Below, in pieces: positions 1 to 7,830 of a DNA stretch of 10,396 bases; positions within the stretch are counted from its first letter, which is position 1; the number at the start of each line of letters is the position of its first letter. Both the position numbers and the translations under genes were made by a program. The notes under the pieces are model-generated. The model was not told the DNA's origin. It ran no database searches and saw nothing but the letters and a program-made list of their open reading frames with translations. Source of the DNA: an uncultured Eubacteriales bacterium. Lineage in GTDB: Bacteria > Bacillota > Clostridia > Oscillospirales > CAG-272. The stretch lies in contig URHI01000075.1 of assembly GCA_900547565.1 (NCBI GenBank), forward strand, positions 1-10,396. The letters run 5' to 3'.

Positions 1-402
1 GGGGCGCTTGGGCTCCGGCTCGGCAGCGCGGTCGATCGCGCGGTCGGAGTGCGCCGCGATAAAGTAGCCGCGCTGGCGGCTTCGCGCATACTCAGTGATC
101 CGTCACGCCTGACGGACGACCGCCGTATGACATTGGCAGCACTGACCGAACGTCTTGACGCGGGTATCGACCGTGCGCTCGACGGAGCGCGCAACAAGCT
201 GGTCGCTACGGCGCGACACCTGGGCGCGCTTGACCCGTTCAGCATTCTCAGCCGCGGATATTCGGCAGTGTTTGCCGGGGATGAGGCGGTGAAGTCGGTA
301 AGCCAGCTTCACACAGGGGACAGCGTTGTACTGCGCCTTAGTGACGGAGAAGCTACGGCTAATATCACAAATACAAAAATTACGGTGAAAAAGCATGAAT
401 AA
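1..402 (+). CDS. xseA: Exodeoxyribonuclease VII large subunit, C-terminal part (cut by window edge)
   Basis: The reading frame is open from base 1 and ends in TAA at 400-402, so about 133 C-terminal residues are seen and the true start lies upstream; an internal GTG at 49 is not the start. Exonuclease VII degrades single-stranded DNA to oligonucleotides, with XseA as the catalytic subunit and several XseB subunits bound to it. The visible part fits the helical C-terminal region followed by the conserved block LDPFSILSRGYSAVF, close to the family signature L-x-P-x-x-V-L-x-R-G-Y, and a small beta-rich tail (GDSVVLRLSDGEATANI). The OB-fold and nuclease core are outside the window. The last eight bases overlap xseB, the expected partner, which supports the call and suggests translational coupling. 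Confidence 0.93.
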   Translation, partial: GALGLRLGSAVDRAVGVRRDKVAALAASRILSDPSRLTDDRRMTLAALTERLDAGIDRALDGARNKLVATARHLGALDPFSILSRGYSAVFAGDEAVKSVSQLHTGDSVVLRLSDGEATANITNTKITVKKHE

Positions 403-628
403 AATGAATTTTGAGCAGTCACTCGAACGACTTGAGGAAATAGTTAAGCTGCTGGAAACAGGCAGCGCACCGCTTGAGGAGTCCACCAAGCTGTACGAAG
501 AAGGGATCGAGTTGATACGTAGCTGTAACGGCCTGCTGGAGCAGACCGAGGCGCGTATCCGTCTGCTTCGCAGCGACGGCGAGGGCGGAGCGGTGGCCGA
601 GCCTCTTCCGGAAAAAACGGCAGAGTGA
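395..628 (+). CDS. xseB: Exodeoxyribonuclease VII small subunit
   Basis: A 77-residue protein, normal for the family. It starts MNKMNFEQSLERLEEIVKLL, matching the XseB pattern of FE-x-x-L-x-x-LE-x-I-V-x-x-LE, followed by the conserved turn 'PLEESTKLYEEGIEL' and a second helix with 'LLEQTEARIRLL'. XseB is a two-helix coiled-coil protein that binds the XseA C-terminal helices and is required for exonuclease VII activity in the cytoplasm. The ATG at 395 overlaps the xseA stop by eight bases (ATGAATAA), so its expression is probably coupled to xseA; only a weak GGTGA-like ribosome site precedes it. A second ATG four codons in (404) is a possible alternative start. The acidic tail after residue 60 is variable in the family. 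Confidence 0.95.
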   Translation: MNKMNFEQSLERLEEIVKLLETGSAPLEESTKLYEEGIELIRSCNGLLEQTEARIRLLRSDGEGGAVAEPLPEKTAE

Positions 629-760
629 CATAAAACGTTCAAGTCGTAATTTGCCGGACAACACAATTCTTTTTTGGCGGAGTAGTGCCTGAAAATGACG
701 GCTGTCCGTGCTGAAAACCAAAGACGCCTGTGATAAAGGCGTAAATAACGAGGTATTGTC
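629..760 (+). other. xseB-ispA intergenic gap with a small stem-loop
   Basis: A 132-base non-coding gap, longer than the other junctions in this gene run. It holds a 6-bp stem (ACGCCT at 724-729 with AGGCGT at 737-742, 7-base loop) just before the ispA ribosome site CGAGG at 749-753. A longer-range complement (CGGACA at 655-660 with TGTCCG at 703-708) is also present but weak. No T-tract follows either stem, so neither looks like an intrinsic terminator, and I see no convincing sigma-A promoter. Its role is unknown. Confidence 0.4.
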
Positions 761-1672
761 ATGACAACAGAACTAAAATATTCAAAAAATGACGTTGTGT
801 CCATGCTGAACGAGGACGCAAGGCTGACAGAGCAGGCGCTTCACGGCTATCTGGCGGCCAACGATGTGTATTTGCAGGTGCTGTTTGACGCTGAACGCTA
901 CAGTGTGTTTGCCGGAGGCAAGCGTATACGTCCTGCGCTGGTGCTTGAGTTCTGCCGGCTTTTCGGCGGGGACGAACGTGCCGCACTGCCGTTTGCGGCG
1001 GCGGTGGAAATGATACACACCTATTCTCTCATTCACGATGACCTGCCCTGCATGGATGACGACGATTTGCGTCGCGGACGCCCGACCTGCCATAAGCAGT
1101 TCGGCCAGGCCAATGCACTGCTGGCCGGCGACGGTCTGCTGACCTACGCCTTTGAAATAACCGCGCAAAACAAGTACGTAACCGACCTGTGTGCTTCGTC
1201 AGCCGTTGTGGCGCTTGCAAAAGCGGCCGGCAGTCTGGGTATGGTCGGCGGACAGGTGCTCGATCTTATCGGGGAGACGCGTGAGCTCGATTTTGAAACA
1301 CTTCTCAGGTTGCACCGCCTCAAGACAGGGTGCCTGATAAAGGTGTCGGCACTGCTCGGGTGCATGGCTGCGGGACTCACCAAGGGCGACATGAAGTCAC
1401 TGGCTGCAACCGATTACGCCGAAAAAATAGGACTTGTATTCCAGATAATTGACGATATACTTGATGTTACAAGCGATGCCTCGGTGCTCGGCAAGGATTG
1501 CGGCAACGATGCGGCGCATAACAAAACCACATTTATGACTTACTTCACTCCCGACTCGGCCCGGCACTATGCAGAGGAGTTGACCGATCGTGCAGTGGCA
1601 TCCATACACAAATATCACGGCAGCGAGCGCCTGTGCGGACTGGCGTACTATCTGCTTGACAGAAGCTTTTAA
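761..1672 (+). CDS. ispA: Short-chain (E)-polyprenyl diphosphate synthase, farnesyl/geranylgeranyl type
   Basis: A 303-residue all-helical prenyltransferase of normal length. It condenses isopentenyl diphosphate with allylic diphosphates, most likely to C15 farnesyl diphosphate, the precursor of undecaprenyl phosphate and quinones. Visible motifs are GKRIRP (53-58, diphosphate binding), the first aspartate-rich motif IHDDLPCMDDDDLRRGRPTCH with D93, D94 and D99 (Mg2+ binding), KTG (188-190), and the second motif FQIIDDILDVTSD (D231, D232, D235), then a GK-x-x-x-x-D-x-x-x-NKTT block. The residues before the first motif (YSLIHDDLP) match E. coli IspA, favouring farnesyl over longer products, but product length cannot be proved. 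CGAGG lies seven bases before the ATG. The xseB-ispA order is classic for Firmicutes; tlyA begins one base after the stop. Confidence 0.93.
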   Translation: MTTELKYSKNDVVSMLNEDARLTEQALHGYLAANDVYLQVLFDAERYSVFAGGKRIRPALVLEFCRLFGGDERAALPFAAAVEMIHTYSLIHDDLPCMDDDDLRRGRPTCHKQFGQANALLAGDGLLTYAFEITAQNKYVTDLCASSAVVALAKAAGSLGMVGGQVLDLIGETRELDFETLLRLHRLKTGCLIKVSALLGCMAAGLTKGDMKSLAATDYAEKIGLVFQIIDDILDVTSDASVLGKDCGNDAAHNKTTFMTYFTPDSARHYAEELTDRAVASIHKYHGSERLCGLAYYLLDRSF

Positions 1673-1673
1673 C

Positions 1674-2462
1674 GTGCGGGCCGATGTTTATCTTGCCACA
1701 ACAGGTCACGCGCGCAGTCGTGAGGCGGCTCGAGTACTGATCTGTGCCGGTCTTGTGACACTCGACGGGCGCAGGATCACCAAGCCGTCCCAGCCTGTCG
1801 ATGATAGTGCGGAGCACAGCGTGACGGTTGAGCAAAGCAGAGAAAACCGCTATGTCAGCCGCGGGGGACTAAAGCTGGAGGCCGCACTCGAGGCGGCACA
1901 GCTTGATGTCACGGGACTGCGGTGTGCCGATATAGGAGCGTCAACAGGCGGCTTTACCGACTGCTTGCTTAAGCACGGTGCCTCACAGGTGTTTGCGCTG
2001 GACTCGGGGCACGGTCAGCTTGACCGTAAACTGGCCTCTGACGCACGTGTCGTCAATATTGAGGGCTTCAATGCACGGCGGCTGTGTGATGATGACCGTG
2101 GCGGCCTTCCTGACGATCTTGATATGGCGGTCATGGATGTGTCTTTTATTTCGCAGACATATATTTTGCCCGGAGTGCCGTCTATATTGCGGCCGGGCGG
2201 CCTGTCGGTGAGTCTTATAAAACCGCAGTTTGAAGTGGGGCGCGCCGGTCTTGGAAAGGGAGGGATAGTCCGCGATTTTGGACGGCGCCTTGAAGCCGTA
2301 ATGAGAGTTATGAGCTGTGCCGACAGTGCCGGACTTGGATTTGTCCGGCTGCTCCGCTCCCCCATTGAGGGCGGCGACGGAAATCGCGAATACCTGCTGG
2401 TGTCACGCAAGGGCGCAGCTGCGCCGTACCCCGGCGCGGGCGGTATTGCGGAAATTATTTGA
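1674..2462 (+). CDS. tlyA: TlyA-family rRNA (cytidine-2'-O)-methyltransferase
   Basis: A 262-residue protein when read from GTG at 1674, where it begins RADVYLATTGHARSREAA, the usual start of the S4-like RNA-binding domain (residues 1-60). An ATG at 1590 in the same frame would add 28 unrelated residues and overlap ispA by 83 bases, so I reject it. The methyltransferase domain follows: ADIGASTGGFTDCLL (85-99, SAM binding), MDVSFIS (154-160) and LIKPQFEVGR (181-190). The catalytic K-D-K-E set of 2'-O-methyltransferases appears as K67, D155, K183 and E239. Characterised TlyA enzymes methylate C1409 of 16S and, in some species, C1920 of 23S rRNA; their loss confers capreomycin resistance. Some homologues were annotated as haemolysins. 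GTG starts one base after the ispA stop with no clear ribosome site, suggesting translational coupling. Confidence 0.9.
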   Translation: MRADVYLATTGHARSREAARVLICAGLVTLDGRRITKPSQPVDDSAEHSVTVEQSRENRYVSRGGLKLEAALEAAQLDVTGLRCADIGASTGGFTDCLLKHGASQVFALDSGHGQLDRKLASDARVVNIEGFNARRLCDDDRGGLPDDLDMAVMDVSFISQTYILPGVPSILRPGGLSVSLIKPQFEVGRAGLGKGGIVRDFGRRLEAVMRVMSCADSAGLGFVRLLRSPIEGGDGNREYLLVSRKGAAAPYPGAGGIAEII

Positions 2463-2491
2463 TAAATGTAAAAGTAACATAAGGAGGCTAC

Positions 2492-3376
2492 ATGGAACAG
2501 ATAAAGCGGGTAGCCATTATCACCAATTACAATATTACCAAAAAAGCGCTGGCGGCGCTGACTGTTGCCGAACGTTTCATGCGGTTCGGCTGCGAAATAC
2601 TCATGTTTACCACAGCCCGTGACCGACTGAGCCGTATGCGCCGTATACACAGAGATTTTCAGTTCCTGCCCGCCTCGGAGGTATATGAAAAGGCCGACAT
2701 TTTGGTCGTGCTGGGTGGCGACGGCAGTATACTTGAGGCGGCAAGGAGTGCGGCGCTTAACCGTACACCGATACTCGGCATCAATCTCGGACGGCTGGGA
2801 TTTATGGCCGAGCTCGAAATGGATGAGCTCAAGCTGTTGCCGAGGCTGTTTGAGGGAAATTATCATATTGACGAGCGCTCAATGCTGTGTGTGAATATGA
2901 ATGATGCAAAGGGGGCGCGCAAGCTGTCGTCCTTCGCACTCAACGACGCTGTCATATCCAACGGATCTGTTGCACGGATAGTAGACCTTGAACTTCTGTG
3001 CGGCGGTGAGCAGGTGACGACCTACCGTGCAGACGGACTTATTATAGCGACGCCGACCGGCTCTACCGCTTATTCGATGTCAGCGGGCGGACCGATAACA
3101 CATCCGCATCTTGAGTGCTTCTGTGTAACGCCGATATGCCCGCACTCGCTGGCGGCACGTCCGATGGTGTTTCCGGATTCGCTCGAGCTTACTGTGCGCA
3201 ATATATGCGAACGCGAAAAAAGCCTGTTTCTGACTATCGACGGACGGACAAATTATGAGCTGTTCCGCGGTGAGACCGTCAGCATTACCAAGTCGGATAA
3301 AACAACGCGGCTGATAACGCTGAAGGAACGGGGATTTTATAATACACTGCGTCAGAAAATGACAAACGGCCACTGA
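2492..3376 (+). CDS. nadK: NAD kinase (ATP/polyphosphate-dependent)
   Basis: A 294-residue NAD kinase, which phosphorylates NAD to NADP in the cytoplasm. The signature GGDGS lies at residues 75-79 (catalytic Asp77), followed by INLGRLGF (97-104), ALNDAVI (149-155, the N-D/E pair contacting NAD), and the long conserved block YRADGLIIATPTGSTAYSMS (178-197) continuing into AGGPI. TPICPHSL (213-220), RP and a late DG motif complete the C-terminal beta-sandwich. The start is well supported by AAGGAGG at 2481-2487, the best ribosome site in the housekeeping run, though only four bases from the ATG. Its place between tlyA and argR is common in Clostridia. The 29-base gap before it suggests the same transcript as tlyA. 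Confidence 0.96.
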   Translation: MEQIKRVAIITNYNITKKALAALTVAERFMRFGCEILMFTTARDRLSRMRRIHRDFQFLPASEVYEKADILVVLGGDGSILEAARSAALNRTPILGINLGRLGFMAELEMDELKLLPRLFEGNYHIDERSMLCVNMNDAKGARKLSSFALNDAVISNGSVARIVDLELLCGGEQVTTYRADGLIIATPTGSTAYSMSAGGPITHPHLECFCVTPICPHSLAARPMVFPDSLELTVRNICEREKSLFLTIDGRTNYELFRGETVSITKSDKTTRLITLKERGFYNTLRQKMTNGH

Positions 3377-3416
3377 TGTGCCGATGTACAAGTAAAGAAA
3401 GGGTTGGTCAAAGCAA

Positions 3417-3875
3417 ATGAAGGCAACAAGACAAGAGGAAATTCTCAAATTGGTGTCTGAGGAGCCGATACAGACTCAGGATGAGCTGATAGGCCGCCTG
3501 AGAGAGTTGGGCTACTGTGTCACACAGGCTACGGTGTCCCGGGACATACGTCAGCTTAAGTTGACAAAGGTCATGACCGCGGATGGCACCTACCGCTATG
3601 TCATACCTCACAGTAGCGGAGATGACACAGAGGTTACAAAAATTAATGCAACGCTGATCAATGCGATCACGCGCATTGATTATGTCAATAATATTATAGT
3701 TATCAACACATACCCCGGTATGGCCCAGGCGGTTGCCTCAGGCATAGACTCGACGCAGAAGCAGGACATCCTCGGGTGTGTGGGCGGTGATGACACAATT
3801 ATTGTGGTTGCCCGCAGTGAGGAGCTTGCGCGGGCGTTCTGCGACGGCTTCCGCAAGCAAAAGCTGATCGTCTGA
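3417..3875 (+). CDS. argR: Arginine repressor ArgR/AhrC
   Basis: A 152-residue arginine-responsive transcription factor of standard length. Residues 1-65 form the winged helix-turn-helix, with the recognition segment QATVSRDIRQLKLTKV (37-52) and the wing GTYRYV. The C-terminal domain, which makes the hexamer and binds arginine, shows TYPGMAQAVASGID (98-111) and ILGCVGGDDTIIVV (118-131); Asp125 and Asp126 are the expected arginine contacts. ArgR represses arginine biosynthesis and activates catabolism by binding ARG boxes. The usual residue before GDD is Ala and here it is Gly, a mild variant. A GAAAGGG tract about 13 bases before the ATG is a rather distant ribosome site. No clear ARG box was found in this window. 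Adjacency to recN is highly conserved in Firmicutes. Confidence 0.96.
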   Translation: MKATRQEEILKLVSEEPIQTQDELIGRLRELGYCVTQATVSRDIRQLKLTKVMTADGTYRYVIPHSSGDDTEVTKINATLINAITRIDYVNNIIVINTYPGMAQAVASGIDSTQKQDILGCVGGDDTIIVVARSEELARAFCDGFRKQKLIV

Positions 3876-3885
3876 GGACGGAGCC

Positions 3886-5529
3886 ATGCTGAGATCACTG
3901 CAGATATCGAATGTTGCGGTCATAAAGCAGGCGGATATCGAGCTTGACGACGGTTTTTGTGTGCTGACCGGAGAAACCGGCGCGGGCAAGTCTATCATCA
4001 TAGACAGCATAGGACTTCTGCTCGGCAGCCGCGCTCCGCGTGAGCTGATACGTGCCGGAGAAGAGAGAGCAACCGTCACTGCGCTTTTTGACCGTCCGGG
4101 GGCGGCAACACTGGCATTGCTGGACGAGTACGGAATTACTTCCGAGGACGGTGTACTGCTTTGCCGGAGTGTGTCGACGGACGGGCGCTCGTCAGCCCGC
4201 ATCAACGGGCAGACGGTTACGGCGGTCGGACGGTCGCTGATTACAATTCACGGACAGCATGACAATCAGCGCCTGCTTCAACGCTCGTATCACATACGTC
4301 TGCTTGACGCATATGCCGGCTGTGAAAGCCAGCTTGGAGAATACAGAGCCGCATACGAGGAATTGAAGGGACTGCGCAGCGAGCTTGATAAATTACGCCG
4401 TGACGAAGCCGAAAAGATACGTCTGCGCGACATACTTGAGTATCAGATAAAAGAAATAGATGCCGCCCGCCTCAAGCAGGGGGAGCAGGAGCAGCTTACG
4501 GCTGCCCGTCTGCGGCTTCAGAGCGCCGAGAAAATCAAAAAGCAGGCCGATTTTGTCTATCGGGCGCTGTATGCCAGCGAAAAGGGAGCGGTAACGGTAC
4601 TGCTTGACCGCGCAGGCAGCGCACTTTCCCAGCTGGCGGCAATCATTCCCGAGGCGGCCGAGCTTGAGACACGGCTGGAGAACTGTCGCTACGAGGTTGA
4701 GGATATCGCTTCCACGGTACATTCATACACCGACGATTTTGACGGTGATCCGACTGTTATGCTTGACAAGATCGAGGGACGGCTTGATACAATTTGCCGC
4801 CTTGAACGCAAATACGGCGCAACAGAGAGTGCAGTGAAGGCTTTCCGGGACGATGCGGCGGCACGACTCGAGCGCCTTGACAACGCCGAGGCGCGCGCGG
4901 ACGAGCTTGAAACGCTCATAAAAGAGGCAGACAGCCGTGTACGAGAGTTGGGGGCAAAGCTGACAGGTATGCGCAGCCGTGCGGCATCGGAAGCCGCTGT
5001 GCGCGTGTGTGAAATACTTGCCTATCTTGATATGCCGGGCGTGCAGTTCTGCATTTCTCAGACGCCGTGCGAACCGGGGCCTGACGGCTGTGACGAGGTA
5101 GAGTTTTTGATAGCGGCAAATCCGGGCGAGCAACCGGTGCCGCTGGCCAAAACGGCATCGGGCGGAGAATTATCGCGCGTGATGCTGGCTCTTAAATGCG
5201 TGCTGTCCGAAAATGACGGGATCGATACTATGATATTCGACGAGGTGGATGCCGGAATTTCGGGCAAGACATCCCGTAAGGTGGGCGTGAAGCTGCATCA
5301 GCTGGCCAAAACGGCACAGGTGCTGTGCGTTACCCACTCGGCCCAGATAGCATCGCTTGCCGACCGGCATCTTCTGATCTCCAAGGGAGAGTCGGACGGA
5401 CGTGCTGAAACGTCGGTGCGTGTCATTACAGGCGATGAGCGCGTGTGCGAGATAGCGCGTATACTCGGCGGAATTAACATTACCGAAAAACAGCGTGAGG
5501 CTGCAAGGGAGTTGTTGGAACATGAATAA
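3886..5529 (+). CDS. recN: DNA repair protein RecN (SMC-like ATPase)
   Basis: A 547-residue SMC-family protein, near the usual 550-570. RecN acts early in double-strand break repair, gathering DNA ends at the nucleoid. The N-terminal ATPase half carries Walker A GETGAGKS (29-36) and the family motif IHGQHDNQ (121-128). Residues about 150-360 are charged and heptad-like, fitting the short coiled coil. The C-terminal half has the ABC signature TASGGELSRV (around S425), Walker B TMIFDEVDAG (D452, E453) and the VTHSAQIASLAD switch (H484). It starts ten bases after the argR stop with GGAG at 3880-3883 just before the ATG, so the pair is almost certainly one operon. Its last eight bases overlap the next gene. 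Confidence 0.96.
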   Translation: MLRSLQISNVAVIKQADIELDDGFCVLTGETGAGKSIIIDSIGLLLGSRAPRELIRAGEERATVTALFDRPGAATLALLDEYGITSEDGVLLCRSVSTDGRSSARINGQTVTAVGRSLITIHGQHDNQRLLQRSYHIRLLDAYAGCESQLGEYRAAYEELKGLRSELDKLRRDEAEKIRLRDILEYQIKEIDAARLKQGEQEQLTAARLRLQSAEKIKKQADFVYRALYASEKGAVTVLLDRAGSALSQLAAIIPEAAELETRLENCRYEVEDIASTVHSYTDDFDGDPTVMLDKIEGRLDTICRLERKYGATESAVKAFRDDAAARLERLDNAEARADELETLIKEADSRVRELGAKLTGMRSRAASEAAVRVCEILAYLDMPGVQFCISQTPCEPGPDGCDEVEFLIAANPGEQPVPLAKTASGGELSRVMLALKCVLSENDGIDTMIFDEVDAGISGKTSRKVGVKLHQLAKTAQVLCVTHSAQIASLADRHLLISKGESDGRAETSVRVITGDERVCEIARILGGINITEKQREAARELLEHE

Positions 5530-5992
5530 GACAAATGCCATGCGCCGCCTTGACACGGCAAAAATTGCATACAGAGTATGCGAGTATGAGCCGGATGAAA
5601 ACGATCTTTCCGGTGTTCATGTGGCGGCACAGATAGGCCTGCCGCAACAGATAGTTTTCAAGACGCTTGCGGCGCGGGGGGATAGAAACGGAGTTGCCGT
5701 GTTTTGTATACCGTGTGCAGCAGAGCTTGACCTCAAGGCGGCTGCGGCGGTCAGCGGCAACAAATCGCTGGAGCTGCTACATGTCAAGGAACTGCCGGGA
5801 ATCACCGGATATGTCCGCGGCGGAGTGTCGCCTATCGGTATGAAAAAGGCATTTCCGACATACATCGATGCGTCGGCACAGGAACACGAGCAGATAACGC
5901 TGAGCGCCGGAATGAAGGGTGCGCAACTGTTGGTGGATCGCTCCGAAATAATCAGATATCTAGGAGCCACGGTGTGCCGACTTACAAGATGA
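5522..5992 (+). CDS. ybaK: YbaK/EbsC-family Cys-tRNA(Pro) deacylase
   Basis: A 156-residue single-domain editing protein that hydrolyses Cys mischarged on tRNA(Pro), protecting translation from Cys-for-Pro errors. I place the start at ATG 5522, where the protein reads MNKTNAMRRLD, the family's usual N-terminus (K-T-N-A-x-R-x-L); in-frame upstream codons belong to recN. Key features are QIVFKTL with the catalytic-site lysine K47, FCIPCAAELDLK, and GYVRGGVSPIGMKK (97-110), a hallmark of the YbaK branch rather than the ProX or INS editing branches. The start overlaps the recN stop by eight bases, and AAGGGAG lies about ten bases upstream inside recN. The gene symbol is by family; Cys-tRNA(Pro) specificity is inferred from homologues. 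Confidence 0.92.
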   Translation: MNKTNAMRRLDTAKIAYRVCEYEPDENDLSGVHVAAQIGLPQQIVFKTLAARGDRNGVAVFCIPCAAELDLKAAAAVSGNKSLELLHVKELPGITGYVRGGVSPIGMKKAFPTYIDASAQEHEQITLSAGMKGAQLLVDRSEIIRYLGATVCRLTR

Positions 5993-6002
5993 CATCACAC
6001 AA

Positions 6003-6031
6003 AAGACAATTTTTTAACGAATTCAAATGAT
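6003..6031 (+). promoter_or_regulatory. Possible weak sigma-A promoter for argS
   Basis: AAGACA at 6003-6008 and AATGAT at 6026-6031 each match the -35 and -10 consensus at four of six positions, with a 17-base spacer. This would start transcription at about 6038, the first base of the hairpin upstream of argS. No terminator follows ybaK, so read-through from recN-ybaK is equally possible. Confidence 0.25.
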
Positions 6032-6037
6032 CTTATG

Positions 6038-6056
6038 CGCAGGTGATACACCTGCG
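6038..6056 (+). promoter_or_regulatory. Perfect inverted repeat in the argS leader
   Basis: CGCAGGTG and CACCTGCG form a perfect 8-bp stem around the three-base loop ATA, extendable by two G-T wobbles. It sits 22 bases before the argS ATG and is not followed by a T-tract, so it is not a terminator. It lacks the specifier loop and antiterminator of a T-box and does not resemble the A/T-rich ARG box. It may be an mRNA 5' stabilising hairpin, a binding site for a protein, or a translational control element. Confidence 0.5.
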
Positions 6057-6078
6057 TGACAAAGGAACGGAACGACAT

Positions 6079-7806
6079 ATGCAAAAGATTAAACAACTGA
6101 TTTCCGAGAAGCTTTCGCGGTACGCCGCAGAAGCCTTCCCAGGAAGCACACTGACACCCGCTGACATAGTGTCAATGCTGGAATATCCTCCAGACTCAGG
6201 TATGGGAGATCTGGCATTGCCATGCTTCAAGCTCAGCCGGTTACTGCGCCGCTCTCCGGTGCAGATAGCCGAAACGCTGGCCGCAGGACTATGTACCGCC
6301 GCGCAGGAACGCCCCTGCCCGGTCGGCTCGGCAAACGCGGTCAACGGTTATCTTAACATTCGTATTTCTGACGCTTATCTTGTCGGCAGTGTCTTGCCTG
6401 AGATATTGCAAAAGGGCGACAAATACGGTGCGCCGGTAGGCTGGGAAGGTAAAAAGATCGTGCTTGATTATTCGTCTCCCAATGTTGCAAAGCCTTTTCA
6501 TATCGGGCATCTCGGGACAACAGTCATAGGACATTCGCTTAAAATGCTGTTCGAATTTGCAGGGTGCGAATGTGTGGGTATAAACCATCTCGGTGACTGG
6601 GGAACGCAGTTCGGCAAGCTGATTACCGCTTTCCGTCTGTGGGGCAACCGCGAGGAGGTCGAAGAGAAGGGTATTGACGAGTTGGTCGCGCTGTATGTTC
6701 GCTTTCATGCCGAGGCAGAGAAGGATGCTTCGCTTGAGGATCGTGCGAGAGCCGAATTCACAAAGCTGGAACACGGCGACAAGGAAAATCTTGAGCTGTG
6801 GCGTTGGTTTGTCGACATCAGCATAAAGGAATATAACAAGACTTATAAACAGCTGGGCATTGAGTTTGATTCATACAACGGCGAAAGCTTTTATACCGAC
6901 AAAATGCCGGAGCAGGTAGAGATACTGCGTCAGAAAAATCTGATGAAGCTGGATGACGGTGCGTCTATAGTCGATCTGTCAGCATATGACATGCCGCCCT
7001 GCCTGATTCTCAAGCGCGACGGCTCAACGCTGTACCCTACGCGTGATATCGCTGCGGCGGTGTACCGTAAGAGAACGTATAACTTCGACAAGTGTATTTA
7101 CGTAACGTCGGCCGGGCAGTGCCTGCATTTCCAGCAGTGGTTCAAGGTCATGGAGCTTATGGGCTACGACTGGGCAGACGAGCTGGTACATGTACCGTAC
7201 GGAACCGTCAGCATCAACGGCTCCAAGCTGGCAACAAGGACCGGAAATGTTATACTGCTCAAGGATCTTTTTGCACAGGCGATAGAAAAGGTCAAGGCCA
7301 TTATGGCGGAAAAAAGCCCCGATCTTGCCAACCGTGATGAGGCCGCGGAAGCTGTCGGAGTCGGCGCGGTGGTGTTCTATTATCTGTCGGGCAGCCGCAT
7401 GAGAGATATTAATTTCATAATGGAGGACGCGCTGAGCTTCGACGGCAACACCGGCCCGTATGTTCAGTACACCTATGCGCGGACATGCTCGGTGCTTGAG
7501 AAGGCTGGCGAGGTCGGAGATGTCGATATGAACATCACCGCCCCGGAGGAAGCCGAACTGCTTAAGATCATGTGCCGCTTCCGCGAGCGAGCCGAGGCCG
7601 CAATCAACGACTATGAGCCGTTCTACATTACGCGCTTTATACTGGATGTTGCGTCAGCCTTCAACCGCTTCTACCACAACTGCCGCATAATTGACGAGGC
7701 GGACGAGGTCGTCCGCACAACCAGAATAAAGCTGACCCAGGCGGTGAACATCGTTCTGGGACGCGCTTTCGGGCTTATCTGCCTGAAGAAAATGTCAAAA
7801 ATTTAA
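6079..7806 (+). CDS. argS: Arginyl-tRNA synthetase
   Basis: A 575-residue class I aminoacyl-tRNA synthetase that charges tRNA(Arg). I choose ATG 6079, giving MQKIKQLISEKLSRYA, the normal start of the ArgRS N-terminal domain; a GTG at 6043 would run through the leader hairpin. The N-terminal domain shows GMGDLALPCFKLSR (41-54). The catalytic core has SSPNVAKPFHIGHLG with the HIGH motif at 141-144 and NHLGDWGTQFGKL. The second class I motif, commonly KMSTRKG in bacterial ArgRS, appears as KLATRTG (383-389); ArgRS is known for divergence here. The C-terminal anticodon-binding domain begins near GPYVQYTYAR (around 459) and ends in a typical LCLKKM-like tail (LICLKKMSKI). No T-box leader precedes it. 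yebC follows after 24 bases. Confidence 0.95.
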   Translation: MQKIKQLISEKLSRYAAEAFPGSTLTPADIVSMLEYPPDSGMGDLALPCFKLSRLLRRSPVQIAETLAAGLCTAAQERPCPVGSANAVNGYLNIRISDAYLVGSVLPEILQKGDKYGAPVGWEGKKIVLDYSSPNVAKPFHIGHLGTTVIGHSLKMLFEFAGCECVGINHLGDWGTQFGKLITAFRLWGNREEVEEKGIDELVALYVRFHAEAEKDASLEDRARAEFTKLEHGDKENLELWRWFVDISIKEYNKTYKQLGIEFDSYNGESFYTDKMPEQVEILRQKNLMKLDDGASIVDLSAYDMPPCLILKRDGSTLYPTRDIAAAVYRKRTYNFDKCIYVTSAGQCLHFQQWFKVMELMGYDWADELVHVPYGTVSINGSKLATRTGNVILLKDLFAQAIEKVKAIMAEKSPDLANRDEAAEAVGVGAVVFYYLSGSRMRDINFIMEDALSFDGNTGPYVQYTYARTCSVLEKAGEVGDVDMNITAPEEAELLKIMCRFRERAEAAINDYEPFYITRFILDVASAFNRFYHNCRIIDEADEVVRTTRIKLTQAVNIVLGRAFGLICLKKMSKI

Positions 7807-7830
7807 TTATTTATACATGAGGTAATAACT

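Noticed and set aside
103..804. 233-codon minus-strand ORF over xseA, xseB and the ispA start
   Set aside because: It is antisense to three well-supported genes, has a low-complexity Ser/Arg composition and no ribosome site.
1590..1673. ATG at 1590 as the tlyA start
   Set aside because: The added residues do not resemble the TlyA S4 domain and would overlap ispA by 83 bases; GTG at 1674 gives the expected N-terminus.
6043..6078. GTG at 6043 as the argS start
   Set aside because: It lies inside the leader hairpin and adds residues not typical of ArgRS; ATG 6079 gives the family N-terminus.
5993..6078. T-box riboswitch in the argS leader
   Set aside because: The leader is only about 86 bases, with one small hairpin and no TGGNACC-type T-box sequence or terminator.
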